The notes under the pieces were generated by a model. The model was given only the letters and a program-made list of their open reading frames with translations. It was not told the DNA's origin and made no database searches. 64,000 nt of DNA, taken from NCBI GenBank assembly GCA_012656075.1, contig JAAKBF010000030.1, forward strand, positions 186,001 to 250,000. Direction: 5' to 3'. The translations under genes were made by a program, and so were the position numbers. The DNA is from Phytophthora hibernalis (lineage: Eukaryota; Oomycota; Peronosporomycetes; Peronosporales; Peronosporaceae). Shown piece after piece: positions 33,355 through 44,728 of this stretch; the stretch's first letter is position 1, and each line of letters starts with the position of its first letter.

Positions 33355-34690
33355 GGATAAGCGTAGGGACCAAAGAAGAAGAAAGAGCGGCGATGCAAGG
33401 GCTCAGGCTGCACATGAGACAGAGAAACGGTGGGCGGAGGAAAGATGCAGGATTTGCTGCAATACGAATGGAAGGCGAACGGTGTCATGCTTTTCGTGCC
33501 AAGAGGGGAGGACTTACTAATGCAAAGTGGGCGTGCGACCCTCTTTACAGAGGTGTGCCTAAACATTCTTGCAAACTTACCGGAACTGAGGATGAAAGGT
33601 GTTAAGCAGGACTTACTGAGAGTCACACATTCAAAATCGGACAATCACCATCTCATTGAAGTGGCGGATGGTTCTTTGGGACTGATCACTCATACATGAG
33701 GATTAGTGACTAAACAGGTACCGTGGGACAGGGATTCTGTCAACATCGATGAGGCAGTGGCGAATTACATGAAAGTTGAGAAGGTGTCGGTTTGGGTACT
33801 TCCGCATCCGTGGCTGACGAGGATGCGACCGCTATGGGCGGGAAACGAAGATGGAGGCAACGGCGAAAGGGCTATAAAGAACTAATTGGGGAGCAAAGGG
33901 AGGCGGTAGCGATCCTAGCTGCATCTCAGATCATGGAGGCTTGGTCGACCCGGCATGCAAGCATGGCCCAGGCTTTAGAGCAGCTGCAATGGAAGAAGAT
34001 TTACCGAATGGAGGATGTCACGGACTACCAAGCACAGACTGTGGCTCGGCTCAAGAGCAACAGGCTAAGGCTGTGGGTGGGAAACATGGAACAGCTCAAG
34101 TGTCTTGCCGATGGTTGTTCTACCAGTGAAACGATGGGATCGGCGCACTTGGCATGGGAGTGCCCGGAGGCGCAGGAACATTGGAGATCTTACTGCATGA
34201 CATGGGGTGTGGTGCATGATAGCGTTTGGGAGAAGAAGGAGGCACAAGAACATGCAATGAGGCAAATTTTTGGCTTCCAATTGAAAGGTTTGCAGGGTTA
34301 ATTAACTGAGTGGGGAATGGGGCGGTCGTTAGACCCATGGGATCACGTGGCAGAGGTGGTCAGTGCAATGTGGACCATAGGTTGGCAGTAACGCTCACGG
34401 CTCTGTGGAGATGAAACGTGGACAGATTGCACCCAGTTGGGGACCAAGTGGTAGCTTGGCCAGACCAACTCAGACTATGCAAAGCACGAGCAGTTGAAGC
34501 ATTTGAAAGATTTAAGTTTAGCCTGTACCCACTGACCCCGGCTTCACACACCAAGATTCAAGTCGCTGGAGCTGTACTGCGGCGCTGGAGGGGTAAAGAA
34601 GTTGCGACGGAGACTGTGACCACAGGGAGTATACTGTGAGTAGGGTTCTTTGATGGTGGCTCTCGTAGCAATCCTGGAGCGGGTGGCAGC
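33355..34690 (+). other. Inverted internal block of the LINE
   Basis: Coding sense here is on plus, opposite to the rest of the element. The block contains the post-RT region (QALEQLQWKKIYRMEDVTDY), a Cys/His segment (CLADGCS...H..WECPE) and finally the first strand of RNase H, GFFDGGSRSNPGAGGS, ending at ~34690. The remaining RNase H (VVWAAATALGNRNTTNN onward) is on minus at 33351-32998. Reversing the block restores domain order. Confidence 0.8.
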
Positions 34691-34699
34691 CAACGGCCT

Positions 34700-37600
34700 C
34701 CCAGTCTCCTAATGATTGCTTCTGATCGCAGGTACCTGCTCAAAATCCGTTGGTAGTCTTGGAGAGGGCCCCACTCCATCCTTGTTTTGCAAGATGTCAC
34801 CTATCAACTGCAGTTCTGTCCTGGATGTAAGCGCCCCGTCCCCTACCATTGCAGCGCTCATCGCAATCAGCTCCGTCGATAGGTGGGGAATAGCCAGACC
34901 TCCCTTAGAAAAATTTTGCCCCGCTAGTTCTGCTTTGACCAACCCTCTCGGGGGTGTCGGGTTTAGCAAAGGACGCATTCCGTACAAAATTACGGATCCG
35001 CAGGTCTGCGTCCTTGACCAGCTCTTCCGATGGCAAAGCGTGTCTCGCCACAAACAAGAGTTTGTGCACTATGATAGTAGCAGCTATCGCCGCTCTTTGT
35101 TGAATCGAGTTGGTCTTCACCTGAGCCAGAGCCAACCTCACCTGTAATGCTTCAAAGGCTTTAGCCCACGCTTCACTCGCCGTGTCCCCGTTCCCAGCCC
35201 AGTGACCTAGGTATCTGGTTCGTTTTACCACATTTATCCCCTCTCTAGCCTTGGTTCCCTCATGCTCGGTCTCACTGCTTTGCAGTATTTCAACTGCGCC
35301 TAAGTTGATAGCTACCGACTACGCCAAATTTAGTCTTAGCCCAGACACTGCCGAGAAACGCTCCACTGCCGCAATGACCGCTACCTGCATGTCCTTGGCG
35401 ATATATAAATCGCCGCATCATCAGCATAGCCTGCAACTCTCAACTGCTTTTCCGGACAATCCGTATCCATACAGATCCCAGATATACGGCCTTCTTGTTC
35501 CAACTCATCCTGGAGTAGGGCTACCGCCAAAATGAACAGGAGAGGCGCCAGTGGACAACCTTGCCTGATGCCGCTGGTCACCTTCACCTCCCTCGAAAGC
35601 GTTCCGTTAGCCATAAACCTCACACTGGTGTTGTCGTGTATAGCTTCGATAATTTTGCAAAATTTCTCTGGAAATCCTTTCTTTCGGAGGACCTCCACTA
35701 AGAAGTTTCTGTCAAGTGAATCATAGGCTTTCGCAAAATCTAATAGAAGGACCTGCGTCTCGCCGAGTTCCCCCTGTTGACAAATCGCCTTAGCGGCCTC
35801 CAATATGTCAATCGCCTCATGGATGGTCCGGAACAAAGCCACATTGTGTGGAGTGTACCAGTTTCGTAATATGGCGCCTCACCCTACATGCTAAAATCCG
35901 CGTAAATAACTTGTAGTCCGTATTGAGCAGAGCAATCGGCCTATAATTGAGTGCATTGCTCCTATCTCCTCCTTGCTATTGCTAAAGATGAAAGCCTCCA
36001 CGAAAGTAGGGAGTCTGCCCTTCCTCCAAACAATTTTGAAGAGGGTTGTTAGTATAGGAACCAACAATTCACAATTGTCCAGATACCACTCGTTAGGAAG
36101 GTCATCTGGGCCACACGCTTTCCCTCTTTTGCACTTGGAAATCGCATCTCTAACCTCTTCAGTGATGTCCTCATCAATGTCGCGTAAGTCAACAGTCGAC
36201 CACTTCTTGGCTATTCGCTGTACGTTTGTTCCAATAGTCTCCTTTCTCCGTTAAAAACAGGGGCCCAATGATCCGCCAGTATGTTTGCTTTCTCATGCAC
36301 ACCTCTACGCTGCATGGAGGCAGCAGACACCAAAGTAGGGATTACGTTATCCCCATATTTGGTGCAAATCCTTCGGAAGAGTTGCCTCGTCGAGCGCTTG
36401 GAGTCCCATGCATTAGTAGCTACCAAAACCCGTCTGCGTAATGTACGTCTCGAGTCCTGGACCGCATACAGTTGCTCCGAAAAACTCTTTCGCTGCGATT
36501 CATCATCTGACGAGTCCATGCCCAATTTCTCCAATGTTTGAGCCTTCTGATTGTCTGCCTAAAACCATTCGTGGTTCGCCGAGATGCTTGTTTCTTCAAG
36601 GCGATCATCTCATATTTAGTCTTCTGTTTGAACTCGTCCCATTCTGTTCTTACCTCCTTCACCTCGCGCTCTGCTTACTCAGTCCCCAGCGCCTGCAGCC
36701 TCATCTTCACTGACTCATCGTTGCTGCCTGAACATACGCCGGCGCCGGATATACTTTGGGTCTCTTCCTCAATCGCATGCCTCCGTTAGGATAGTGTAGT
36801 TCTAATAGTACTGCCCTATGGTCCGCTTTGCAAGGCGATTGTTCTGCAGTTACACTTCGCACAATTTTTCCCCTGCGCACTCACATACCATCTGTCAATT
36901 CTTGACGTCCCAATCGACCCATCAGCAGCTGTGTGGCGGTGAGTGTGATGCTGGTTCGCATATGCTTTCAGCTTCTCTCCAAATTGTTTGCTTGGGACGT
37001 TATAGAATCCTGTGTCAACCATACCACGCGAGTCCTCCCAGTTCTGTAGAGCTTTAGCTCCTACGTCTCCTGTATGCGCTCCCCCGATCCGATCCACTGC
37101 GCGCTGGGTCACACAGTTGTAGTCGCCTCCACTAATCAATTCCACATCTTCTGGAAAGGGTATTCCTTGTAGCTTCTTGAAGAAATCTTCCCTCGCCACC
37201 CCCAAGAACGGTGCGTACACATTGACAAAGATGTATACCCTGTCAGCAATGACCCCTTGTATCATGATCAGGTGTTCGTTCCAATGTTCATCCCCCATGG
37301 TTCCGCATGACTCCACGCACGATACGGATTAATCAGCATCGCCACTTCTGCCCTTCTGTCACCACTTCCTGAAGACCAGTAGGACATTTTGTGCGCTTCT
37401 GTATACCTGAAGCCCCACATAGTGGCAAAGTGCCCAGCAGCTACCCCGTGTTCTGCTTGACGTAAGTGAGTTTCCTGCAGGAAGACAATGTCTCTCTGCC
37501 CTCTCTTGTACTTCTTTCAGCCCTTGGATCTTGGCACTCAAGTTGTCTAGGTGAGTGGCCAGCCCACGCACATTGACTGTCATCAGTCCGATTGTTCGAT

Positions 37601-37772
37601 CTTGCTTGTGTTGTTTGACACTTTCGTGTATTAGTCTCGCAGTCTGCTTCCTCCTCTTTCGCGCTAGCCTGCCTTGTTTCTTGTACTCCTTCCTGTTGCT
37701 CAGTTCATACTCCCTCTTGGTCACTCTTGGGAAGTAATGACCCAAGACTGCCTGTCGTCCGTTCCGTTCCAC
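34700..37772 (-). pseudogene. LINE ORF2: APE endonuclease and reverse transcriptase
   Basis: Endonuclease motifs in order: GLMTVNVRGLATHLDNL, then FLQETH in a shifted frame near 37480, NVYAPFLGVAREDFFKKL, ELISGGDYNCV, SRIDRWYVS and ADHRAVLLEL (shifted, ~36810). RT motifs: LLDFAKAYDSLDRNFLVEVL, SGIRQGCPLAPLLFILA, and the catalytic AGYADDAAIYI at ~35420. The thumb region includes RYLGHWAGNGDTASEAWAKA and GLAIPHLSTELIAMSAAMV. All catalytic residues of both enzymes are still readable, although frames shift near 37460, 36810, 36530, 35860, 35380 and 34960. The coding sense stops abruptly at ~34690, where the inverted block begins. Confidence 0.85.
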
Positions 37773-37849
37773 ACTTCTTAGATGCTGCCTTCTTCCCTCG
37801 CTCTGGATGCGCTCTTAGGTTCCGGTACCGCACTCATGATGATAGAGTA

Positions 37850-40800
37850 CTACGTGCTGTCTTCGACCCTCCTTGCCGTGGCTGTGGCCGAGACCTCCTC
37901 CTTCCTTTCCTCGCACCCGCTCTTGCCGCAAATCGTGCAGCTTCTCCGTTGTGCTGTCTCATGCAGCCTCTGTGCCATCAGTGGTGCCCTGGGGCGTAGC
38001 GTCCAGCTTCCGCGACTGCGTTGTCCCCTCTGGCACTTTCCTTGACTCCCGGTGCATTGCGGGTTCATCCGTCTCCTTCCTTGTCGCCTGAGCTGCCTTT
38101 CGTATGTCCTTGAGCGCTTGAGCTGCCGCATTGGCAGTTTTCGCCGCATAATATGGCGTCGCGTCGATAGGTTCACCACCTCTCGTAGATATAATTTCAT
38201 TTCGTTGCACTATGAAGGTCTCGTGTAGCACTTGTAGCGTTCGTGATCGTAAGTTACCGCTTGGAAGTGATTTCCATCTTCCCGCCAGCGTAACACCAAG
38301 ACCAAAGGCAAAATCCCCGCCCCTACTAATTCTTCCAATAGGCTCATGCCATCGCTAGTCGGTAATGGCTGAATCGTTCCTGTTTCTGAGTCCTCCTCTG
38401 ACAGGAGCCACACGTCTTTGTACGAGTACGCTTGAACTCGCGCAGTACGGTTGGCTTGGACGTCTAAGACGTAGATTGTCTCTCTTGCATGCATTGCCAT
38501 GCCTTTAATGTGCGCAGGCCGCACCCAAAATGCATTGGAACACTGGCTTTGATGGACTTTTTCGTTGGGCTACATAGTGCTCAGCAAGAGCCCTGATCTT
38601 CTCCGCTTGAGTAGTAACCTGCAGCTCCTTCATTCCGCCCACAGCCAGTTCCGCATCCAGTCCTTCGGATGTAACTCCGTCTCGTCATTTAAATTGGCCA
38701 GCATTCCATTTATCACTTGCTTCTTGAGTTCGTTGATTTCTTTGGCTGTGTCCGCGCTTGGAGACAGAACTCCGTCGTGTACGTTGCCCAAGGCCGTGTA
38801 GAAAGCAATCCAGCCGCACTGCCCAGTTGCCGCGACGTCGACTAACTGACCGCCTAGGATAGCCAGCGAAGTATCCAAAGCCGCACCAAAGTCCACTGCC
38901 GGAGACACCCTAACTACCAGGCATTCTGGAGATTGCATGCAGCCTTTCGCGACCGGGTTATTTGCCTGCTCTTTCATACTGTCTACGCTAGGTTTCTTGC
39001 TCAACTTCGCTGGCCTGCCCTCGTCGGAACCCAGATTTATGACCTCCTCCATTAATCTTAACGGAGATTCCGTTCCCCCTCCACTTTCTGCCTGAGGAAG
39101 CTGTGCGTTAAGCACTGGTGTACATCCTTCCTTTTCCGTGGGTGGGTGCGTTTGCTGCTTTATATCGGTGACAAGGATCTCGTTGTCCCCTTCCGTGCAC
39201 TTCCTTCCGTCGTTGTAAAATCACCTTCGTCTAGTTCTCCGTCTCTATAAGTCCAATCGTCAGGTACCTTCCGCTTTGGCGACACCAAATCTCTTTTCCG
39301 GCCGCCCGTAGAGTGGAATTTCCCCTTGTTCGCCTCTGGCTGCGCACTGGTTACCGTCCCTTCCGTTCCCTACTCACACGCTTCAATGAGGCCACCAGTA
39401 ACCCCTTGTGAGTCCGAGGTCTGTTTTTGGGTGTCCCTTTCCTGGAGACTCTTGGCGTCGTCGATCGGCCCCTTGTCTCTGAATTGATCGGGGAGCTGTT
39501 GGCCGGTGTTTCCTCCTTCCGCCCGGAACTCATAAATTCTTGCACTGCTTCCTCCGAGTCTGCGTCAGCCATGTCCACATCTTGCAGCCCCTCCGCGACC
39601 CCTTGTGCAGTGGCGTCAGTGTGCTTGATCAGGTTTTCCTCCCGCTGCAGCACAACTAAGTTACTTTCTGCCATAGCCCCATCATCACCTACTTCTGGTT
39701 TCATCTCTTCTTCCAGTTCAGAGAGAGCGTAGCCATCCTGGGCTGTGCGCTCGTTCAGTTGCTGCATAGCAGCTGCTTGCTCTGGAGGCGGCTGCAGCCC
39801 CATCCACTTGGAAGCGTCGGCTTGTCCGCTATATCCCGATTGCGCCTTGTCGCCCGATCCTTAGCTTCCGTCCTTCCTTCCTCTTCCGCATGAGGTCGTT
39901 GTGCGCCTTCTCTGGTCATCCTCATTCTCACAGATCCTTTGAGGAGCAGGTTGAGCTGCTTCAGCGTCTTCGGTAATTCCCTGGCTGGTAGCTTCTACTA
40001 CCCAGCCCTCTGTTCGAAGGAAGTTTCCCTCCTACCTTCAGCGTGTGCTCGCGCCGTTTGCTTTCGGCCGGCTCCCCTTCCAGTCTGCAGAACTTGGTTG
40101 GGTGCGCAGGGGCAAACAGGTTTTACACGGCCAATTCACGTGAACATCATGGTGGTAGACAACTATCTCCACTTCGTCGACCTCAATGATCGCCTTGATG
40201 CGCGGTTTGACCGGACATACTGCTCCCTCGATCCTGACCTTCCATTGCTTGTCGTTGAGTCCGCTCCTATCAGCTTCCGTATGAGCCAAAGCTTGCACCT
40301 TCAGCCCCAACCCTTTCGCTAGCACCCAATACATATCCTTGGATGACACTTTCCCCTTCTGGACTTCGACAGTAAGAGAATAGTAATCGAGACGAACCAG
40401 CTCGAAGGTTGTTGCTGCCTTTTCCCTCATCCGTTCGTAGTCCATTAGTGTGAGCGTTTTGGTCGCTAACGGAAACTTCCACCGCGCCCACGCAGCCGCT
40501 GTCTTTTTCCCCTTGAAGGTGACCGTGAGCACTCGTGTGCTCATGTCCAAAGTGACTTTCAACACTGACGCCTTGAAGTCCTCAATCTCATGCTTTTGAG
40601 CAGTAGCTGCTTCCGCTCCAACATAAATGTGCTAAGAGCACAGCCTTCAATTGGTTTTCTCCAAATCGCTGGCCCGGCGCCAAGTGGGCATACATTGGGT
40701 ATTCCAAAGCCATGAGGATATCAGTGAAAGTCGCCAGCTCTTCTGCCGGCATCGATTGCACCAGGAACTGAGGAGGGAGGCTTACCTCTATTTCATGGTT

Positions 40801-41631
40801 CAGTAGCATCAGCATCGCCTGATCTTCGTCTCGCGTACGTTCCCGCAGTTTGGTCAATGGTAGCGCTGGCTGCATGCATAGCGTATGAAGCCTCTTGTGC
40901 TCCTCCGTCTTCCATTCTTGCTTCTCCGAGGTCTGTGCATTCGTCACCGCACCCAAGTACGATCTGGTATGTTTGACGTGCGTCAGTTGTTCCCCAGTCC
41001 TCCCAGTCTTCATTTCAAAAGTAAGGAAGCGTAGTCGCGTCTCAATTTCCGGTTGTTGTAAGCCCTTCTCCAGCATCCAGGTCCTCATCAGCAAAGTCAG
41101 TCTGTTCAAGTGTTCCTTGTTTTCCTCAGACCAACAGCCGACCAGGCCTTCATAGTTCCGAAGTTGTTCTTCAGTCATCTCGTCCTTCCACTCTTGTCTC
41201 CACGTGGCTAGGTCCTTCCGAGCCACTTCTGTCTTCGACAGTCTGCTCATGAAGTTCTTGAATCGACTCTCCGTGGCTAACCCCTTCAATCGCAGGACTG
41301 TAGCATAAACGTATTCCGACAGAGCTCCTTTCTTCAGATATTTGCGGAGCTGTGGAAACACGGTCTTACCATCTCCTTGATCCGCGTTGCCTCCTTTGCT
41401 TGGCGTCAGCCAAGCAGCCCTAACGCCCTTTCCCACTTGTCCTACCATTGCCGAACCTTTCCCGGACCGTTTAGCTTTAGCCGCACCAGCCGTCAGCCAT
41501 CCGTCCGTTGGCATAGACCCGTCCTTCAAGCTCCGACCCTGCATCTTGCCATCTTGTTTAGGCACCTGCTCCTCTCTCTCCCCGCTCCGTCCTGCAGCGC
41601 CTCCTCTCACGTCTTCCGCTGAGCTGTCCAT
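37850..41631 (-). pseudogene. LINE ORF1 with OTU-like cysteine protease region
   Basis: ATG at 41631 (MDSSAEDVRGGAAGRSGERE). A helical region spans 40588-41400 (FPQLRKYLKKGALSEYVYAT). A second domain at 40038-40565 (TLDMSTRVLTVTFKGKKTAA, ending NWPCKTC, a knuckle-like CxxC) is followed by an acidic linker at 39351-39803. A protease-like region comes next: DVAATGQCGWIAFYTAL at ~38800 has the D-x-x-G-Q-C-x-x pattern of OTU/cysteine proteases, and DGNHFQAVTYDHE at ~38250 supplies the His. At least three frame changes occur, two of them between Cys and His (~38632 and ~38545). Family knowledge: some LINEs carry proteases, with unknown role. Calling it OTU-like rests on the motif only. Confidence 0.65.
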
Positions 41632-41841
41632 TTTCTTGGTTCTAGCTAGCGACCGACCTTTCAACTTTTAATACTAAAGATCGTATACCGGGGGTGGTTA
41701 CACGTCCTTCCCAACGCCCCTCCCCCGTGTGTGCTGTACTCCGCCGTCTGTCCTGAGCCCGAAGAGGCCTGCTCGCCAGCCGGCAAGTTTGGAAGTGTAT
41801 TCGTAGGTTTCCAACTTGCTCGGCCCCACTCCGGATTCAAG

Positions 41842-43600
41842 ACGCTTGTAGTCATGTCGGTAGTTTCACTAGTACCGTCCAATAGCCAGCGAAGTAGGGC
41901 TACGGCCATCAAGTCCTTCGAAGATTTCCTCGAGAAGGAGGAAGTGACGCTCGCGGAAGCCCACGACCGCATCACTAAGGACAACACAGGTAAAAGCATG
42001 CTTGTTATTCTTGGCAAGTATGTGGTTTTTAGTGAAAAGGTAGGAAGTCAAGACATAGCACTGTCAAAGAACACAGTTCTATCTTACTTCGGTACTGTTA
42101 AGAACTGGCTGGCAGATCTCTATCTGCAGCAAAGCCAATGCGTTGCGAAGAAGTTGCAAAGATGCTAGCTACGCTAGATAGATACTGTGAAAAGAGACCG
42201 GAGCAGAGCGTCACGAAACAAGCACCTCCGTGCACCAAGAAGGGTCTAAAGGCGATTATATCGGCTCTCTATGTCCACGATTCAGCTAGTTCTGACTACC
42301 TGGATGCGGCGTTAGTGGCCATGATGTGGTACCTGTACGGTCATGGCTCCGATGCTGAGCAATTGGAGAAGGCCCAGTTGTGTCTATCCGGGTGAGAATA
42401 CTTCAAGGTGACAACCAATGATTTGAGTTTCTATTGAACCAACTATTGCTTATGGTCACGCTAGGAGATATCATTTTCCTTCGCTTTAAGCGTATGAAGA
42501 CTGCATCACAGCAAGGAATTTTTCTTTTTAAAGATCCTAACGATCCTTTATGTGCCCGCTGCACGTTCGCGTCGTCGCTCTCGCTCTTCAGCTAGCACCA
42601 GGAGCCCGCATCTTTACCCAATTTGCTGCTGCTGCATCACCGTCTACGACCGAGGCTCGATGTGGGGACGAAGACCGACACAACACACGAGGACCAACAA
42701 GTGGCACGTCAGTTGAGCGGGTGGAGTCCGTAGGCAGGCGCTAGGCTCCTGACCTGTCGACAAGCTGCAAGCAGTCCTCTTCTCGGCGGTGGCGAGCTGG
42801 CTTGGAATGTTGACACCCAGGTACAGGAAGTGTTGGTAGCGACGCTGATCTTGCACTTCACTGAAATACAGCGCCACTGTCCGAGCAGTCCTTACGTCGT
42901 ATGCGTTCAGGAAGCACTGGACACGCTTGCAATACGCAGCTCCGAGATGTTGGCGTGGTCTATCACTCTTCGCACTGCCTTCACTCCACCTGCAGAAGCA
43001 AAAGAAGACACAGCAGCTGCAGCTTCGGGCAGTGTGGTCGCTTTCCTGCAGAAGCAGTCGCAGCAGCTTGAAGAGCTGTTGCTCCGCCAAACACGCGAGG
43101 AAGAAAGACTTGCAGCATTGGAGTTGAAGGCGGGGTTTATTGACAAAAATACCCAAAACCTACACCACAACCTCGCGTGGAACCGCGCAAGGCCAGCCAA
43201 AGCGGGTACAAAAACGTGCCTCCAATGCGCTGGTCATGGCGTGGTTCGATTGGTTCACTGCTGTGCCACGCATGTACGAATCAAACAGTGTTAGTAAGGC
43301 AACCCTGCGCGAGTCGAGGTATGCGGTAGCATACATGATGATGTGCTTACCTTCAGGTTTTAAGCTGGATCCGTCGTCACCTGCGTTCAAGGCAGAAGTC
43401 CACAAACTTGGCGTCGAGGCCGAAGAGCAAACGCTGCGGTTCTTGGCAGCTCAGGTATCTCGAGCCATTGCTGTCGGTTCCGTCGTCAAATCCATGCGCG
43501 CGCTGCACAAGACTGGTGATCTGGATGTCCTCCTCGGTCAGTATCGAGGCGCACTTCCTTGAAGGCGACGTTACCGATCCAGAAACCCTACATAACAAAG
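41842..43600 (+). pseudogene. Crypton-type tyrosine recombinase relic
   Basis: Pieces in order: an N-terminal SAM-like/core-binding region (ATAIKSFEDFLEKEE, KNTVLSYFGTVKNWLADLY, to ~42165); in a shifted frame LKAIISALYVHDSASSDYLD and ALVAMMWYLYGHGSDAEQL; FLRFKRMKTAS-type sequence ~42475; then a THEDQQVARQLSGWSP-like block ~42690-42735; a helical segment (CVQEALDTLAIRSSEMLAWS) and a C-terminal domain (SNALVMAWFDWFTAVPRMYE, to 43562). The order matches oomycete Crypton-like recombinases. The H-x-x-R and Tyr-containing core that should lie between ~42660 and ~42690 is absent, so an internal deletion removed most of the catalytic centre. At least three frameshifts. The first plausible ATG is near 41854; the assignment relies on remembered family layout, not a search. 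Confidence 0.6.
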
Positions 43601-43636
43601 GGGCATAACAACCGCATACACATACATAGGCACGAA

Positions 43637-43706
43637 GCCCACGACAGGAATTGAACCCATCCCCCAGACCCGAAGGTCTGGTGCTCAACCAACGAGCTCC
43701 GTGGGC
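43637..43706 (-). tRNA. tRNA-like gene or tRNA pseudogene
   Basis: On minus, the acceptor stem GCCCACG/CGTGGGC pairs perfectly. D arm GCTC..GAGC, an anticodon arm CCAGA..TCTGG and a T arm with loop TTCAATT (B box GGTTCAATTCC, one off consensus) follow in order. The D loop looks one base short and the anticodon loop has eight bases (CCTTCGGG), so the anticodon cannot be fixed: TTC, TCG or CGG frames are possible. It lies about 40 bases after the end of the Crypton relic. It could be a decayed tRNA or a tRNA-derived SINE head. Confidence 0.6.
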
Positions 43707-44728
43707 AGAGATCACACAACCATCAACGAACAAGCAGTAGATGCGCGCCAGCAGGGTCCGCGGTGGCGTTGGGTCAACAGACCCGCAAGCCCCGCCGTTC
43801 CTTCGGGCGACAGGAGCCAGCACGCTCCTTGATGGCTGCGCGGCAGCATCGCATCACGGCCTGCGATGCAGCATCACAGAACGGCCTGCGGCGGCGTTTC
43901 GGAAGCAGGTCAACCACGTCTGACGGGGGTTGTGGTGGCGGGGCAGCGCAGTCTACACTGGAGCTGGTCAAGCCCCGATTCGCGGCGGTCTGTCGGAGAG
44001 GCAGACTGTTGGGATGTGTGGATGGTGCAAAATGGACAGACTGAAAGTAAAAACTCATACCGTTTTTACCGATACAGGTTGGAAGGAGTCCGATCCAGTC
44101 AGAATCTACCTGGTATGACCAGAGCCAGCTGATTTGCTTACTATTCGGCCCGAATGTTCGATGTGAAATCAGCTTTCGGGTGTCGATTATGCCGCGTGTC
44201 AAACACGACAACGGCTGCAACCACTGTTGTATTAATATGGCGAAGTTTACAATATCAACAAAGCAAAATAAAATAGTTCTGCATATGCATCGTTCATAGA
44301 GACTACCCTTCTAACCTAGTGCAGTCGCGCCGGTGGCCCTCTAAAAAATGCATCGACGTCAACGCTTTTACTGACTGCGCTATGATTACAAGGCCAATCA
44401 ACGATTTATGTACATATTTAAATGGTCCCCTGTGGATATATAACCCTTTGCAAATCCTCGATGAGGACTGCTTTACCGCCTAATTCCACAGGACAAACTA
44501 ATCGGTTTTCACAATACATATCCCCAATTGGGGACCCGGGTTGGTGGACCCGGGGAGTCGCAGTTCGATAGACAAGTCCACGTTGGTACTGTACAAAATG
44601 AAATCGGGTACAGTTCGATATCACTCAGGAACCCAATTCCTTGTGTTTCATTCGAACGCAACGGTCGAATAGTTTCACGACCTTGGAAAAAGTCCACGCA
44701 GTCAGAATGCCTAGCACGTAAGGAGTCC
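43707..44728. other. Intergenic, no supported gene
   Basis: Open frames on both strands in 43740-44220 lack known domains. At 44520-44555 there are two small palindromes (CCCCAATTGGGG and CCCGGGT..ACCCGGG). Confidence 0.4.

Larger units (their letters stand above)
32998..41631 (-). mobile_element. Non-LTR retrotransposon (LINE), nearly full length, degenerate and rearranged
   Basis: On minus: ORF1 (41631 to ~37850), ORF2 with APE-type endonuclease (~37772-36800), reverse transcriptase (~36600-34700) and RNase H (to 32998). Every part has frameshifts or stops. One piece, about 33355-34690, is in reversed orientation. The order EN-RT-RNase H and the presence of a protease-like region in ORF1 place it among APE-class LINEs with RNase H; the exact clade is not determined. 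Confidence 0.85.
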
